A stretch of 64,000 nucleotides of DNA from Mycobacterium saskatchewanense (GCF_010729105.1 NZ_AP022573.1:5394001-5458000), one strand, 5' to 3'. Shown: positions 1 to 8,620, counted from the stretch's first letter. Numbers and translations: made by a program. The notes: generated from the letters alone by a model not told the origin.

Positions 1-1
1 G

Positions 2-418
2 ATGCGGACCTCGACGCTGGTCCTGATCATCGCCTTCTTCGCGGTGTGGTGGCTGTATGACACGTACCGTCCCGAGCCCGCCCCCAAGCCGCCGCCGCAG
101 CAGGTGGTGCCGCCGGGCTTCGTGCCCGACCCCAACTACACCTGGGTGCCGCGCAGCCAGGTGCGGCAGCCGCCGGCCACCGTCACGTACACCCCCACCC
201 CGACGAGCACGACGCCGCCGACGCCGACGACCACGGTGCCGATTCCGGCCACCACGACGACCACCACGCCGCCGTTCGGGCTGCCGGCACTGCCGTGCCT
301 GCTGCCGCCGCCCTTCTGTCCGCCCAGCCCAAGTCCCACACCATCCCCGACGGCCCCGTCGCAGTTGCCGCAGCCGGGGCCCGGTCCTGCGCCGAGTTCG
401 TCGCTACCGGCCAGCTGA
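2..418 (+). CDS. Proline-rich single-pass membrane protein upstream of ftsE
   Basis: A 138-residue protein. The first ~20 residues are a hydrophobic segment ([14 protein letters not shown]) that should anchor it in the membrane. A Pro/Thr/Ser-rich, low-complexity tail follows, likely outside the cytoplasm. A short conserved-looking block ([17 protein letters not shown], about residues 39-55) separates the two. I recall a proline/alanine-rich membrane protein in the same place in M. tuberculosis (Rv3103c, next to ftsE). The ATG at base 2 is the first codon visible, so a longer N-terminus cannot be excluded. It ends 44 bases before ftsE and is probably co-transcribed with it. Function is unknown; a link to the FtsEX complex is inferred from position only. 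Confidence 0.75.
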   Translation: MRTSTLVLIIAFFAVWWLYDTYRPEPAPKPPPQQVVPPGFVPDPNYTWVPRSQVRQPPATVTYTPTPTSTTPPTPTTTVPIPATTTTTTPPFGLPALPCLLPPPFCPPSPSPTPSPTAPSQLPQPGPGPAPSSSLPAS

Positions 419-462
419 CTTTCGCTTGCCGGCGAAATTCACCGCTACACTGGCGTGCCGTG

Positions 463-1152
463 ATGATCACCCTTGACCATGTCAGCAAGAAATACAAAGC
501 GTCGGCGCGTCCTGCCCTGGACGACGTCAACGTCAAGATCGACAAGGGTGAATTCGTCTTCCTCATCGGCCCGTCGGGCTCGGGCAAGTCGACGTTCATG
601 CGCCTGTTGCTGGGCGAGGAGTCGCCGAACACCGGCGACGTGCGGGTCTCCAAGTTCCACGTCAACAAGCTGCCCGGTCGGCACGTCCCCAAGCTGCGCC
701 AGGTGATCGGCTGCGTGTTCCAGGACTTCCGCTTGCTGCAGCAGAAGACGGTGTACGAGAACGTCGCTTTTGCGCTGGAGGTCATCGGCAAGCGCGCCGA
801 CGCGATCAACCGCGTGGTGCCCGACGTGCTCGAGACCGTCGGCCTGTCGGGCAAAGCCAACCGACTGCCGCACGAATTGTCCGGCGGCGAGCAGCAGCGC
901 GTCGCGATCGCGCGGGCGTTCGTCAACCGACCCCTGGTGCTGCTGGCCGACGAGCCGACTGGCAACCTCGACCCGGACACCAGTAAGGACATCATGGATT
1001 TGTTGGAGCGGATCAACCGCACCGGTACCACGGTGGTGATGGCCACCCACGACCACCACATCGTCGACTCGATGCGGCAGCGGGTCATCGAACTGTCCTT
1101 GGGCAGGCTGGTTCGCGACGAGCAGCGCGGCGTCTACGGGATGGACCGCTAA
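463..1152 (+). CDS. ftsE: Cell division ATP-binding protein FtsE
   Basis: FtsE is the cytoplasmic ATPase of the FtsEX complex, which couples ATP hydrolysis to peptidoglycan hydrolase activation at the septum. The 229-residue product has Walker [10 protein letters not shown] (36-44), the ABC signature LSGGEQQ (139-145), Walker B with LLADEPTGN (about 160-168) and the H-loop THDHH. Length and sequence match mycobacterial FtsE closely. An open frame extends upstream to 295, but the ATG at 463 gives the family N-terminus [11 protein letters not shown]. The stop is followed directly by ftsX, so the two are translationally coupled. Confidence 0.97.
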   Translation: MITLDHVSKKYKASARPALDDVNVKIDKGEFVFLIGPSGSGKSTFMRLLLGEESPNTGDVRVSKFHVNKLPGRHVPKLRQVIGCVFQDFRLLQQKTVYENVAFALEVIGKRADAINRVVPDVLETVGLSGKANRLPHELSGGEQQRVAIARAFVNRPLVLLADEPTGNLDPDTSKDIMDLLERINRTGTTVVMATHDHHIVDSMRQRVIELSLGRLVRDEQRGVYGMDR

Positions 1153-2046
1153 GTGCGCTTTGGCTTCCTCCTGAACGAGGTCCTCACCGGGCTTCGCCGC
1201 AATATCACCATGACGGTCGCGATGATCCTGACTACCGCGATCTCCATCGGCCTGTTCGGCGGCGGCCTGCTGGTGGTGCGATTGGCCGAACATTCGCGGG
1301 CGATCTATCTCGACCGCGTGGAGACGCAGGTGTTCCTGACCGACGACGTCTCCGCCAACGATCCGTCCTGCGGCACCAATCCGTGCAAGGCGCTGCGGGA
1401 GAAGATCGAAGGGCGGCAGGACGTCAAATCGGTACGATTCCTCAACCGGCAGGACGCCTACGACGACGCGATCCGGAAGTTTCCGCAGTACAAGGACGTC
1501 GCCGGAAAGGACTCGTTCCCAGCATCTTTCATTGTCAAGCTGGATAACCCCGAGCAGCACAAGGACTTTGACTCGGCGATGCAGGGTCAGCCCGGCGTGC
1601 TTTCGGTGCTCAACCAGAAAGACCTGATCGACCGGCTGTTCGCGGTGCTGGACGGCTTGAGTAACGCAGCGTTCGCCGTGGCGTTGGTGCAGGCCGTCGG
1701 GGCAATCCTGCTCATAGCCAACATGGTCCAGGTCGCGGCGTACACGCGTCGCACGGAAATCGGGATTATGCGGCTGGTGGGTGCGAGCCGTTGGTACACC
1801 CAGCTGCCCTTCCTGGTGGAGGCGATGGTCGCCGCGACCCTCGGCGTGGCGATCGCAGTCGTAGGTCTGGTGCTGGTCCGGGCGTTATTCCTGGAAAACG
1901 CGCTAAACCAGTTCTACCAAGCCAATTTGATCGCCCGCGTGGACTACGCCGACATCCTTTACATCTCGCCGATCCTCTTCCTGCTCGGCGTGTCGATGGC
2001 CGGATTGACCGCTTACGCCACGCTGCGCCTCTACATCCGGCGGTAG
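1153..2046 (+). CDS. ftsX: Cell division protein FtsX
   Basis: FtsX is the membrane subunit of FtsEX; its extracytoplasmic loop contacts cell-wall hydrolase partners such as RipC in mycobacteria. The 297-residue product has the expected topology: TM1 near residues 20-43, a large external loop to about 170 with a Cys pair (SCGTNPC), then three TM helices at about 172-195, 220-250 and 270-290. The GTG start lies immediately after the ftsE stop codon. The ftsE-ftsX order is universal in actinobacteria. Confidence 0.97.
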   Translation: MRFGFLLNEVLTGLRRNITMTVAMILTTAISIGLFGGGLLVVRLAEHSRAIYLDRVETQVFLTDDVSANDPSCGTNPCKALREKIEGRQDVKSVRFLNRQDAYDDAIRKFPQYKDVAGKDSFPASFIVKLDNPEQHKDFDSAMQGQPGVLSVLNQKDLIDRLFAVLDGLSNAAFAVALVQAVGAILLIANMVQVAAYTRRTEIGIMRLVGASRWYTQLPFLVEAMVAATLGVAIAVVGLVLVRALFLENALNQFYQANLIARVDYADILYISPILFLLGVSMAGLTAYATLRLYIRR

Positions 2047-2048
2047 CT

Positions 2049-2558
2049 GTGGCCAACAACCCCGGCCGGGGAAAAGCGGCGGGCGGCAGGCGTGGCAGCA
2101 AACAAATCATCGCCACCAATCGCAAAGCACGGCACAATTATTCGATCGAAGAGGTCTACGAGGCCGGAGTGGCCCTGCAGGGTACCGAAGTGAAGTCACT
2201 GCGCGAGGGTCACGCCTCCCTGGCCGACGCGTTCGCAACCGTCGACGACGGTGAAGTGTGGTTGCGCAACATGTACATACCCGAGTACCAGCATGGTAGC
2301 TGGACCAATCATGAGCCACGTCGCAACCGAAAGTTGTTGTTACATAGGCAACAAATCGACAGGCTGGTCGGGAAGATACGTGATGGTAACCTCACGCTCG
2401 TGCCTATGTCTCTGTATTTCACCGAAGGAAAGGTCAAGGTCGAGCTCGCGCTAGGACGCGGCAAGCGAGCGTACGACAAGCGCCAGGACATGGCCCGCCG
2501 AGATGCCCATCGCGAAGTGGTCCGGGAAATAGGCCGCCGAGCCAAGGGCATGAACTGA
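2049..2558 (+). CDS. smpB: SsrA-binding protein SmpB
   Basis: SmpB binds the tRNA-like domain of tmRNA and delivers it to stalled ribosomes for trans-translation. The GTG at 2049, two bases after the ftsX stop, gives a 169-residue protein. Recognisable SmpB blocks are NRKARHNYSIEEVYEAGV, LQGTEVKSLREG and the C-terminal KRQDMARRDAHREV region with its basic tail. The open frame extends upstream inside ftsX, which is not meaningful. Its RNA partner ssrA lies about 3.1 kb downstream. Confidence 0.96.
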   Translation: MANNPGRGKAAGGRRGSKQIIATNRKARHNYSIEEVYEAGVALQGTEVKSLREGHASLADAFATVDDGEVWLRNMYIPEYQHGSWTNHEPRRNRKLLLHRQQIDRLVGKIRDGNLTLVPMSLYFTEGKVKVELALGRGKRAYDKRQDMARRDAHREVVREIGRRAKGMN

Positions 2559-2599
2559 TCGGGGCCGCGTACGCCGAGCTGTCCGCCGTCACGTATGGC

Positions 2600-3400
2600 G
2601 TGAGCGATTTCGTGGGCGGCGTGGCCGCCCGACGGGTCGCCGCGCTGCGGGTGATGCTGGTCGTCTACCCGCTCGAGACTGTGCTGCTCGGCGCGCTGGC
2701 CATCGCCGTTGGTGGACCCATCCAATCGGGCGCTTTCCTGTGGGGCGGCCTCTACGGCATCGGCATGGCGGTCGGCATGTGGGCGTTCTTCGCGGCCCTG
2801 GGCTCCGGTCCGATCTCCGTGGTCTCACCGTTGGCTGCGGTGCTGAACGCCGCGGTGCCGGTGGCGGTCGGGATGGCGCTGGGGGAGCGACCCGGGCCCG
2901 GGGCCCTGGTGGGCGTCGTGCTGGCCCTGATTGCCGTCATGCTGGTGAGCCGCGAGGCGACGGATGCCGCGCAGTCTCCGTATCGGTTCACGCCCAAGGT
3001 GGCCTGGCTCACGGTCCTGGCGGGAGCGGCGATGGGGCTGAACCTGGTGTTCCTGCACCAGGCGCCGCACGCGAGCAAGCTCTGGCCGCTGGTGTTCGCC
3101 CGGTTGTCCGCGACCGTGGTCGTGCTCGCCATGGGTGCGTTCAGCAACAACCTGCGCCTGCCGCGCGGCAAGCCGCTCAAGCTGGCGCTGGGCGTGGCCC
3201 TGCTCGACATCTGCGCCAACGTCACCATGCTGGTCGCGCTGCACACGTGGATGCTCTCGCTGGCCAGCATCCTCATCTCCCTTTACCCGGCGGCCACCGT
3301 CGTACTGGCGATGGTGGTGCTCCGCGAACGGGTGAGCCGGTGCCAGGGGATCGGCATGGTGATGGCCATGGGTTCGGTTGCCATGATCGCCGCGAGTTGA
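2600..3400 (+). CDS. EamA/DMT-family membrane transporter
   Basis: A polytopic protein with about ten hydrophobic segments and the two-fold EamA repeat, so a drug/metabolite-type permease of unknown substrate. A GTG at 2600 gives 266 residues, but the same frame codes family-like sequence upstream (AYAELSAVTYGVSDFVGG). That sequence would complete TM1, so translation probably starts further 5'. No ATG, GTG or TTG is evident between about 2501 and 2600 in this frame; the only near-start codon is CTG at 2555, overlapping the end of smpB. The true start is unresolved. Confidence 0.85.
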   Translation: MSDFVGGVAARRVAALRVMLVVYPLETVLLGALAIAVGGPIQSGAFLWGGLYGIGMAVGMWAFFAALGSGPISVVSPLAAVLNAAVPVAVGMALGERPGPGALVGVVLALIAVMLVSREATDAAQSPYRFTPKVAWLTVLAGAAMGLNLVFLHQAPHASKLWPLVFARLSATVVVLAMGAFSNNLRLPRGKPLKLALGVALLDICANVTMLVALHTWMLSLASILISLYPAATVVLAMVVLRERVSRCQGIGMVMAMGSVAMIAAS

Positions 3401-3469
3401 GGCACGCGACCCTCCCCGGCAGCACACCTGGGCCTGTCGATCGGTAAGGGAGCGGCCTACTATCCGTCC

Positions 3470-4315
3470 ATGGCCGATCGACCCGTCACCAAGCTCGACA
3501 AATCCGAGGTGCTCGCCGGGTTGTTTGCGGTATGGGACGACATCGGTGCGCTCCTCGACGGGCTCTCCGAGACGGAGTGGCGGGCGGTCAGCCCGCTGCC
3601 GGGCTGGGACGTCAAGGCCCTGGTGTCGCACATGATCGGGACGGAGTCCTTCCTGTCCGGGGTCTCCGCGCCCCGGCCGGATGTGGACGTCTCCGCCCTC
3701 GGCCATGTGCGCAATGACGTCGGCGTGATGAACGAGTGCTGGGTTCGCCACCTCGCCGGGGAACCCGGCGCCCACGTTCTCGAGCGGTTCCGCGCGGTGA
3801 CCGACGAGCGTCGCGTGGCGCTGACCAAGCTGACCGAGGAGGAGTGGAACGCCCCGACCGTCACGCCGGTGGGCCCGGAGAGCTACGGGCGGTTCATGCG
3901 GGTGCGGGTGTTCGACTGCTGGATGCACGAGCAGGACATCCGCGAGGCGCTGGGCCGGCCCTCGGCCGACAACGAACTCGGCGGCCCGGCCGGCCGGCTC
4001 TCCGTCGACGAGATCGTCTCCACCATCGGCTACGTCGTCGGCAAGCGCGGCAAGGCGCCCGACGGTTCGCGCATCCTGTTCGAGCTGACCGGCCCGCTGG
4101 CGCGCAGCATCCGTGTAGTGGTCGACGGCCGGGCTCAGGTCGTGGACGATTTCGGCGGCCGGGAACCAACGGCGACGATCCGGCTCGACGGCCTGCAGTT
4201 CACGCGGCTGTCCGGGGGGCGGCCCATGTGCGCCGCCCGCTCCCAGAGCGTCGAGCTCGGCGGCGACCCAGAGGTCGCGTCACGAATTGTCGAGCACCTG
4301 AACTTCGTCATCTAG
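3470..4315 (+). CDS. Maleylpyruvate isomerase-like / DinB-fold mycothiol-dependent family protein
   Basis: A 281-residue protein of the actinobacterial family often labelled 'maleylpyruvate isomerase N-terminal domain' (TIGR03083 type). The N-terminal four-helix DinB-like domain shows the family blocks LSETEWRAVSPLPGWDVKALVSHM and a later metal-ligand region (FDCWMHEQDIREALG). The C-terminal ~100 residues form an SCP2-like domain. Family members are metal-dependent and some use mycothiol; the substrate here is unknown. A good ATG lies 12 bases after a pyrimidine-rich stretch, and there is no strong Shine-Dalgarno. Confidence 0.8.
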   Translation: MADRPVTKLDKSEVLAGLFAVWDDIGALLDGLSETEWRAVSPLPGWDVKALVSHMIGTESFLSGVSAPRPDVDVSALGHVRNDVGVMNECWVRHLAGEPGAHVLERFRAVTDERRVALTKLTEEEWNAPTVTPVGPESYGRFMRVRVFDCWMHEQDIREALGRPSADNELGGPAGRLSVDEIVSTIGYVVGKRGKAPDGSRILFELTGPLARSIRVVVDGRAQVVDDFGGREPTATIRLDGLQFTRLSGGRPMCAARSQSVELGGDPEVASRIVEHLNFVI

Positions 4316-4539
4316 CGCCGCCGACATCGACCCTGCCGCGAAGAAGTGTGAGTGCGCGGCACGCTGACGTCGATCTGGATGTGGCGGAATCAGGACGCCA
4401 GCTACCTCGAGAAATTCGCAAGTGCGAGCTGCGTCACATACCCGGTCGAGGGGATTGGCGCGGCGGACCGGATGGGTAGCCAACTGTTACGGGCGCATTC
4501 GCGCCGACACAGCCAAGAAGCCCAGGAGGTCGATTCTTC

Positions 4540-5502
4540 ATGACGGCACCGGACACGACTCGTTTGCTTGCGCAACTGCGCACGCTGCTCGACTTGACCA
4601 ACACCGAGATCCAGATCGCGGAAACGCGAATCATCCAGGCGCGCACCGACGCGGTGCGCCGTGAGCTCACCCAGAACGCCGCCAACGGCCGCAAGCGCGC
4701 CGAGGCCATCGAGGGCGCGATCCGCAAGCTCGGCGGCTACCCCGACGTCATCGGCCCCTTCCTCGGCCGCGCCGCCGCCGTGGTCAAGGCGCTGACCGAG
4801 CAGGCCGAGCCGTTCGACGAGGCGCTGCTGGGCGATCTCGCGCTCGAGGACCAGTTGCTGGACCGGGCCCGCTACACCAAGGCGTTGGCAGTCGCCGCGA
4901 AGCGGCAGGACATCGAGAGCCTGGCCGACCGCCTGATCACCGCGCACTCCGCGACCGTCGACTGGCTGACCACCGTGCTGGCCGAGGACGCCCTCGGCGG
5001 CCCGGCCGCGTTGCGTCGCACCCCGCTGCAGATGGCCGCCGGTACCGCGGTCAAGCTGGTCAACCTGCCGGTGGCATGGTCGGCGCGAGGCGTGGACAGG
5101 ACAGTGGATGCCCTGCGCTCCGCCGGCCCCGCGCTCAACGACCTGGTCAAGCGCGGTGGCAGCGCCGGCGAGATCGCGGCGAAGGCGCTGTCCGCCTCGC
5201 AGAGCGCGGCGCTGCGGGCCGCCGAGCGCGTCACCCGCTCCGAGGGGGCCGACGAGGCCGCCGACGCGCTGCACTCGGGTCGCGCCGCAGCCGGTGTGCT
5301 GGACGCGAAGGAGCTGCCCATCCGTAAGTACGACGACCTCAACATCAACGACGCGGTGGCCGCGATCAAGGAACTGACCGATGCCGACGACGTCCGGACG
5401 ATCATCGCTTACGAAGAGGCGCACAAGAACCGCCAGCGGATCGTGTCGGCGGCGCAGACCCGCGTCGCCGCCATCGCGCAAGAGGTGGTGGGCATCAGCT
5501 AG
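4540..5502 (+). CDS. Ferritin-like domain protein (mycobacterial hypothetical)
   Basis: A 320-residue, strongly helical, Ala-rich protein. The first ~160 residues look like a ferritin-like four-helix bundle, with Glu/Asp/His-bearing helices (TNTEIQIAETRI, LGDLALEDQLLDRARY). An amphipathic Ala-rich C-terminal half follows. I recognise it as a conserved mycobacterial protein annotated ferritin-like, but cannot place all metal ligands. A run GCCCAGGAGGTCGATTC just before the ATG supplies a Shine-Dalgarno. A clear hairpin at 5516-5551 follows the stop, so this is probably the end of a transcript. Confidence 0.75.
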   Translation: MTAPDTTRLLAQLRTLLDLTNTEIQIAETRIIQARTDAVRRELTQNAANGRKRAEAIEGAIRKLGGYPDVIGPFLGRAAAVVKALTEQAEPFDEALLGDLALEDQLLDRARYTKALAVAAKRQDIESLADRLITAHSATVDWLTTVLAEDALGGPAALRRTPLQMAAGTAVKLVNLPVAWSARGVDRTVDALRSAGPALNDLVKRGGSAGEIAAKALSASQSAALRAAERVTRSEGADEAADALHSGRAAAGVLDAKELPIRKYDDLNINDAVAAIKELTDADDVRTIIAYEEAHKNRQRIVSAAQTRVAAIAQEVVGIS

Positions 5503-5515
5503 GCAACAGTTTCGC

Positions 5516-5551
5516 CCGAGTGCCCCTGGTCGTGAGGCCGGGGGCACTCGG
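5516..5551 (+). terminator. Hairpin terminator after the ferritin-like gene
   Basis: A near-perfect inverted repeat (CCGAGTGCCCC ... GGGGGCACTCGG) 14 bases after the stop at 5502. There is no long T tract, as is usual in mycobacteria, so it is called on stem strength and position. Confidence 0.6.
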
Positions 5552-5654
5552 CTGTGGCCTGGTGGGGAACAAATCTCCGTGGCCGCCCGTTGTTGGCGGC
5601 GTAGTATTGATTGTCCTGCCGAAAATCGGCAGGGATGCTCGAAGAAAAAGACAA

Positions 5655-6019
5655 GGGGCTGAACGGTTTCGACTTCGCGCATCGAATCAAGGGAAGCGTG
5701 CCGGTGCAGGCAAGAGACCACCGTAAGCGTCGTTGCAACCATATAAGCGCCGATTCACATCAGCGCGACTACGCTCTCGCTGCCTAAGCGACAGCTAGTC
5801 TGTCAGACCGGGACCGCCCTCGGCCCGGACCCTGGCATCAGCTAGAGGGATCAACCGATGAGTTCGGTCGCGGGACTCATCGGGACACTCACAGCGACTG
5901 GGATCGTCATCCTGGCTGGTTCGCGTGACCAGGAGATCCGAGTAGAGACATAGCGGACTGCGCACGGAGAAGCCTTGAGGGAATGCCGTAGGACCCGGGT
6001 TCGATTCCCGGCAGCTCCA
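5655..6019 (+). ncRNA. ssrA: Transfer-messenger RNA (tmRNA)
   Basis: tmRNA rescues stalled ribosomes together with SmpB. The 5' end GGGGCTGAACGGTTTCGAC is diagnostic. The 3' end carries the T-arm GGGTTCGATTCCC and acceptor strand CAGCTCCA, which pairs with 5' GGGGCTG. CCA is not encoded. The tag reading frame is at 5749-5787. Length is about 365 nt, normal for mycobacteria. A strong terminator follows at 6031-6067. The accessory module begins immediately downstream, and ssrA is a common insertion target. Confidence 0.97.
5749..5787 (+). other. tmRNA tag-peptide reading frame (ADSHQRDYALAA)
   Basis: Inside ssrA the codons GCC GAT TCA CAT CAG CGC GAC TAC GCT CTC GCT GCC TAA encode ADSHQRDYALAA-stop. 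This matches my memory of the M. tuberculosis tag, a ClpXP degron ending in ALAA. The exact resume codon may be the preceding alanine-like position. Confidence 0.9.
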
Positions 6020-6030
6020 CTTTTGAAAGT

Positions 6031-6067
6031 ACTGGTCAGAGCCATGAGCTCTGGCCAGTTTTCTTTC
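6031..6067 (+). terminator. Rho-independent terminator of ssrA
   Basis: An 11-bp stem (ACTGGTCAGAG / CTCTGGCCAGT, one G-U pair) with a 7-base loop, followed by TTTTCTTT, starting 12 bases after the end of tmRNA. Confidence 0.85.
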
Positions 6068-6168
6068 CCGGTGCCGGGCGGCGCGATATCGACCAATCAC
6101 ATCAAGCTGCGGCGTAAAACGCGCAATGCAGGGCGAGCTTCCACCGAGCTATCAATAGGGCCGGAGTC

Positions 6169-6198
6169 ATCATACATGATAGACAGAAGATGTATGAT
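6169..6198. promoter_or_regulatory. 30-bp TetR-type operator in front of the ERG2-like gene
   Basis: ATCATACAT-N12-ATGTATGAT is a perfect 9-bp inverted repeat. The outer half-sites ATCATAC-N16-GTATGAT are identical in sequence and spacing to a second site at 7600-7629, before the diiron-protein gene and the tetR gene. The right arm overlaps the ATG at 6190. Binding by the local TetR is inferred. Confidence 0.7.
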
Positions 6199-6777
6199 GG
6201 GATAGCGTCCCTTCTCATGGGAGCGATATTTGATGCCAAGATCCTGCACGCGATCGCAAAGAACGCGACAGGGCTGGACACCAAGGACGCGGCTTTTGCG
6301 CAGATCATCGAGGATCTGAAAGATGAGTATCGCGGCCACGTCCGTGATGACATCCCGTGGGTGTTCAACAATGCCGGTGGCGCGATGGGGCAGCTGAAGC
6401 TTCTCCATGCGTCACTGTCGGAATACCTCATTTTTTTCGGCACCCCGATCGGCACCGAAGGCCATTCGGGCCGCTACGCCAGCGAGGTGTGGGACTTCAT
6501 CATTGACGGCGAGGTGTGGTGCTACGAGGAGGGTCAATTCGAGCGAAGCGTGTATGGGCCCGGGGATGTGGCGTATTTGGCGGGAGGCCGAGCAAAGGGT
6601 TATGCCGTGCCAAACGCGGCGTTCATGCTGGAGTACGCGCGCGGGTCAATTCCGGGCATGATGCCCTTCGGTATCGCTGATGCCGTCTTCAGCACCCTCG
6701 ACCCGCCGACGATTGGTAAGACTGCATGGTATTACTCGCGGCTCGTCGTCGGTGAGCTCCTCAAGGGCAAGGTGTGA
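6190..6777 (+). CDS. ERG2 / sigma-1-receptor-like protein
   Basis: A 195-residue protein of the family containing fungal C-8 sterol isomerase ERG2 and the vertebrate sigma-1 receptor. The core matches well: LLHASLSEYLIFFGTPIG (71-88), GTEGHSGRYASEVWD (88-102), YGPGDVAYLAGG (122-133), LEYARGSIPGMMPFGIAD (147-164), then FSTLDPP. The two acidic residues equivalent to sigma-1 Asp126 and Glu172, which contact the cationic ligand, are present as D102 and E148. The N-terminal membrane helix of eukaryotic members is missing, so it may be soluble or only peripherally bound. The start could be ATG 6190, inside the operator, or ATG 6217 (MGAIFDAKILH), which resembles family N-termini better. Substrate unknown; a sterol or isoprenoid-like lipid is a guess. 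Confidence 0.85.
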   Translation: MYDGIASLLMGAIFDAKILHAIAKNATGLDTKDAAFAQIIEDLKDEYRGHVRDDIPWVFNNAGGAMGQLKLLHASLSEYLIFFGTPIGTEGHSGRYASEVWDFIIDGEVWCYEEGQFERSVYGPGDVAYLAGGRAKGYAVPNAAFMLEYARGSIPGMMPFGIADAVFSTLDPPTIGKTAWYYSRLVVGELLKGKV

Positions 6778-6821
6778 CACGAGGCCCTCTCGTGCGCGGT
6801 TCGCGTTCAGCGCGAGCCGGC

Positions 6822-7571
6822 TCAGCGAGACCGTTCGAAACTGTCAACCGCGGGACCCTGGTGGCTGTCGGCGACAGGAACGACGGAGCCGTGCTGCTGG
6901 GCCAAGATAGCGCCCCCCAGCCAGCGTTTGATAAAGCGTCGCAGTTCTTCTCGGCTCCGATTGGGGTCGTTGGGCGCGACGAAGAACGAGAGCATTATGC
7001 GTAAGGTGAATTCCACCAGTTCGCGCAGCGCCGCCTGGTCATAGCCGTACCGTACCCAGTCGACGTCGAAGCGGGTAATCATCCGCATCCCGAAAGTCTG
7101 GGCCTCATCGGATGCCAGGCTTTGCGTATAGGAGTTGCGGTATTGTTCGGACAGCAGGATACCCAAATGCGGTGTGCGCGTTACTTGTTCGAGCGCGTAC
7201 AACACTCCTTCTGTCATCGCCTCGGCCGGATCGCCAATGCCGCGGACCGCTTCGGTGAGCCTGTCGAGAAAGCTGTCGACTGAAGCCAGCGCCGCTGCGC
7301 GCATCAGAGCTTCGGCGGTCGGAAAGTAGCGGTACACCGTCTGTCGGATGATTCCCAAGGATTCGGCAACCTCGGCGAGGCTGACATCGGAGCCGGTTTC
7401 GGCGATCAACGTGACCGCCGTAGCGACAATGCGCTCAGAGGCTTCCTCGTCGGTGACCGGTGGCTGCCCGTTCCAGCCGCGCCTACGCGCCACGGTCGAT
7501 AACCCCAAACAACAACACTCCCGCAGGATATCGGCTCCGCATAACCGCGCCAGAAACGGCTGCTCGCCCAT
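6822..7571 (-). CDS. TetR-family transcriptional regulator
   Basis: The helix-turn-helix lies in VSLAEVAESLGIIRQTVYRYFPTAEALMRAA, about 60 residues from the start, followed by an all-helical ligand-binding domain. It converges on the ERG2-like gene and diverges from the diiron gene. The ATG at 7571 (MGEQPFLARLCG) is chosen because upstream alternatives (ATG 7604, TTG 7616) lie within or beyond the operator at 7600-7629; this gives 249 residues with a somewhat long arm before the HTH. It is the obvious candidate to bind both 30-bp sites and repress itself. Ligand unknown. Confidence 0.88.
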   Translation of the reverse strand: MGEQPFLARLCGADILRECCCLGLSTVARRRGWNGQPPVTDEEASERIVATAVTLIAETGSDVSLAEVAESLGIIRQTVYRYFPTAEALMRAAALASVDSFLDRLTEAVRGIGDPAEAMTEGVLYALEQVTRTPHLGILLSEQYRNSYTQSLASDEAQTFGMRMITRFDVDWVRYGYDQAALRELVEFTLRIMLSFFVAPNDPNRSREELRRFIKRWLGGAILAQQHGSVVPVADSHQGPAVDSFERSR

Positions 7572-7599
7572 GTCATTGACGAGAGCCGATCGTTGATGA

Positions 7600-7629
7600 A
7601 TCATACGGATGAGCAACCATACGTATGAT
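7600..7629. promoter_or_regulatory. Second copy of the 30-bp TetR-type operator
   Basis: ATCATACG-N14-CGTATGAT sits between the tetR start (7571, minus) and the diiron gene (7683, plus). It shares ATCATAC-N16-GTATGAT with the site at 6169-6198. An inner palindrome CATACGTATG occupies 7618-7627. Confidence 0.7.
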
Positions 7630-7682
7630 AGCTAGAGCTGCTGTTGGGTGCGGGCCTGCGTGAGACAAGTGAGGAGCATCTG

Positions 7683-8612
7683 ATGACGGATCTCATCGTG
7701 CGCAAGATGCGGTTCGCGTTTGCCGACCACGACGTTCCGTTCCTGTGGAACGAGCAAAACCCCGCTTTTTCCAGCATGGCCAACGCGGTCTCGTTTCTGG
7801 CGATCGCGTTCGAGAAAATGATCGGCCAGATGATCCCCCAGGCCCTCCGATTGATCACCGATCCGGAGGTGGCAGAGGAAGCGCGAGCGTTTGTCCGCCA
7901 AGAGGGTCAGCATTCGATGGCTCACCGCCAACACGCGAAGGGATTGATCAAAAGCCATCCGGCGCTCAAAGAGACCCTCGACGAGGTGGTCGCGGCGTTC
8001 GACGATCTGACTGCCAACACGCCGTTGCAATACCGGCTCGCGTACACCGCCGATCTCGAGGCGACGTTCACGCCAGCGTTCAAGCTGATGCTCGATCATG
8101 ACGACTCGCTGTTTGCGTCCGGGGACGATCGGGTGGCATCACTGTTTTTGTGGCACTTCGTCGAGGAGGTCGAGCACCGCAGCTCGGCGCTAATCATCTA
8201 TAACTCGGTCGTCGATGACCCGTGGTATCGAATGCGGGTGGCGCCGTCGATCTTCAGACACGTCTGGTCGGTGCTACGCATAGCCTGCAAAGGGTTCAAC
8301 AAGCACGTACCGGTCGAGCAGCGCAGCATCGACGCCATGTCGATGTTCGGCACGCACCGTCGGAGAAAGGCGCTGATGCAGAGGCTGCCGTTCTTCGATG
8401 CGCCGTACGACGGCCCGCTCGAAAACGCTTTCAAGCATCTGCCGCTGCGCAGGCAGCTCGTCGCCATGTCCGGGATCGTGCGCAGCCAGATTCCCGGTCA
8501 CAACCCCGCACACGAGAAACTGCCCGTCTTAGCCGAAGAATGGTTCAGGCGTTATGACGCTGGCTACGACGTCACTCACTGGTATACCGCAGCCGCCAAC
8601 CAGAACGTGTGA
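7683..8612 (+). CDS. PF10118-type metal-dependent hydrolase / diiron oxygenase-like protein
   Basis: A 309-residue protein of the family called 'predicted metal-dependent hydrolase', whose fold resembles ferritin-like diiron enzymes. Candidate metal-ligand motifs are EGQHSMAHRQHA (E..H) and FVEEVEHRSSA (EExxH), with a further helix DLEATFTPAFKLML. The ATG at 7683 is preceded by GTGAGGAGCATCTG, a good Shine-Dalgarno; the open frame upstream to 7644 is probably not used. It follows the shared operator and is eight bases upstream of the membrane-protein gene, so the two form an operon. Activity on a lipid or hydrocarbon is plausible but inferred. Confidence 0.82.
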   Translation: MTDLIVRKMRFAFADHDVPFLWNEQNPAFSSMANAVSFLAIAFEKMIGQMIPQALRLITDPEVAEEARAFVRQEGQHSMAHRQHAKGLIKSHPALKETLDEVVAAFDDLTANTPLQYRLAYTADLEATFTPAFKLMLDHDDSLFASGDDRVASLFLWHFVEEVEHRSSALIIYNSVVDDPWYRMRVAPSIFRHVWSVLRIACKGFNKHVPVEQRSIDAMSMFGTHRRRKALMQRLPFFDAPYDGPLENAFKHLPLRRQLVAMSGIVRSQIPGHNPAHEKLPVLAEEWFRRYDAGYDVTHWYTAAANQNV

Positions 8613-8620
8613 GGACCGCT

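Noticed and set aside
445..1560. 371-codon minus-strand frame
   Set aside because: Antisense to ftsE and ftsX.
4402..5742. 446-codon minus-strand frame
   Set aside because: Runs antisense through the ferritin-like gene and into tmRNA; no recognisable domain.
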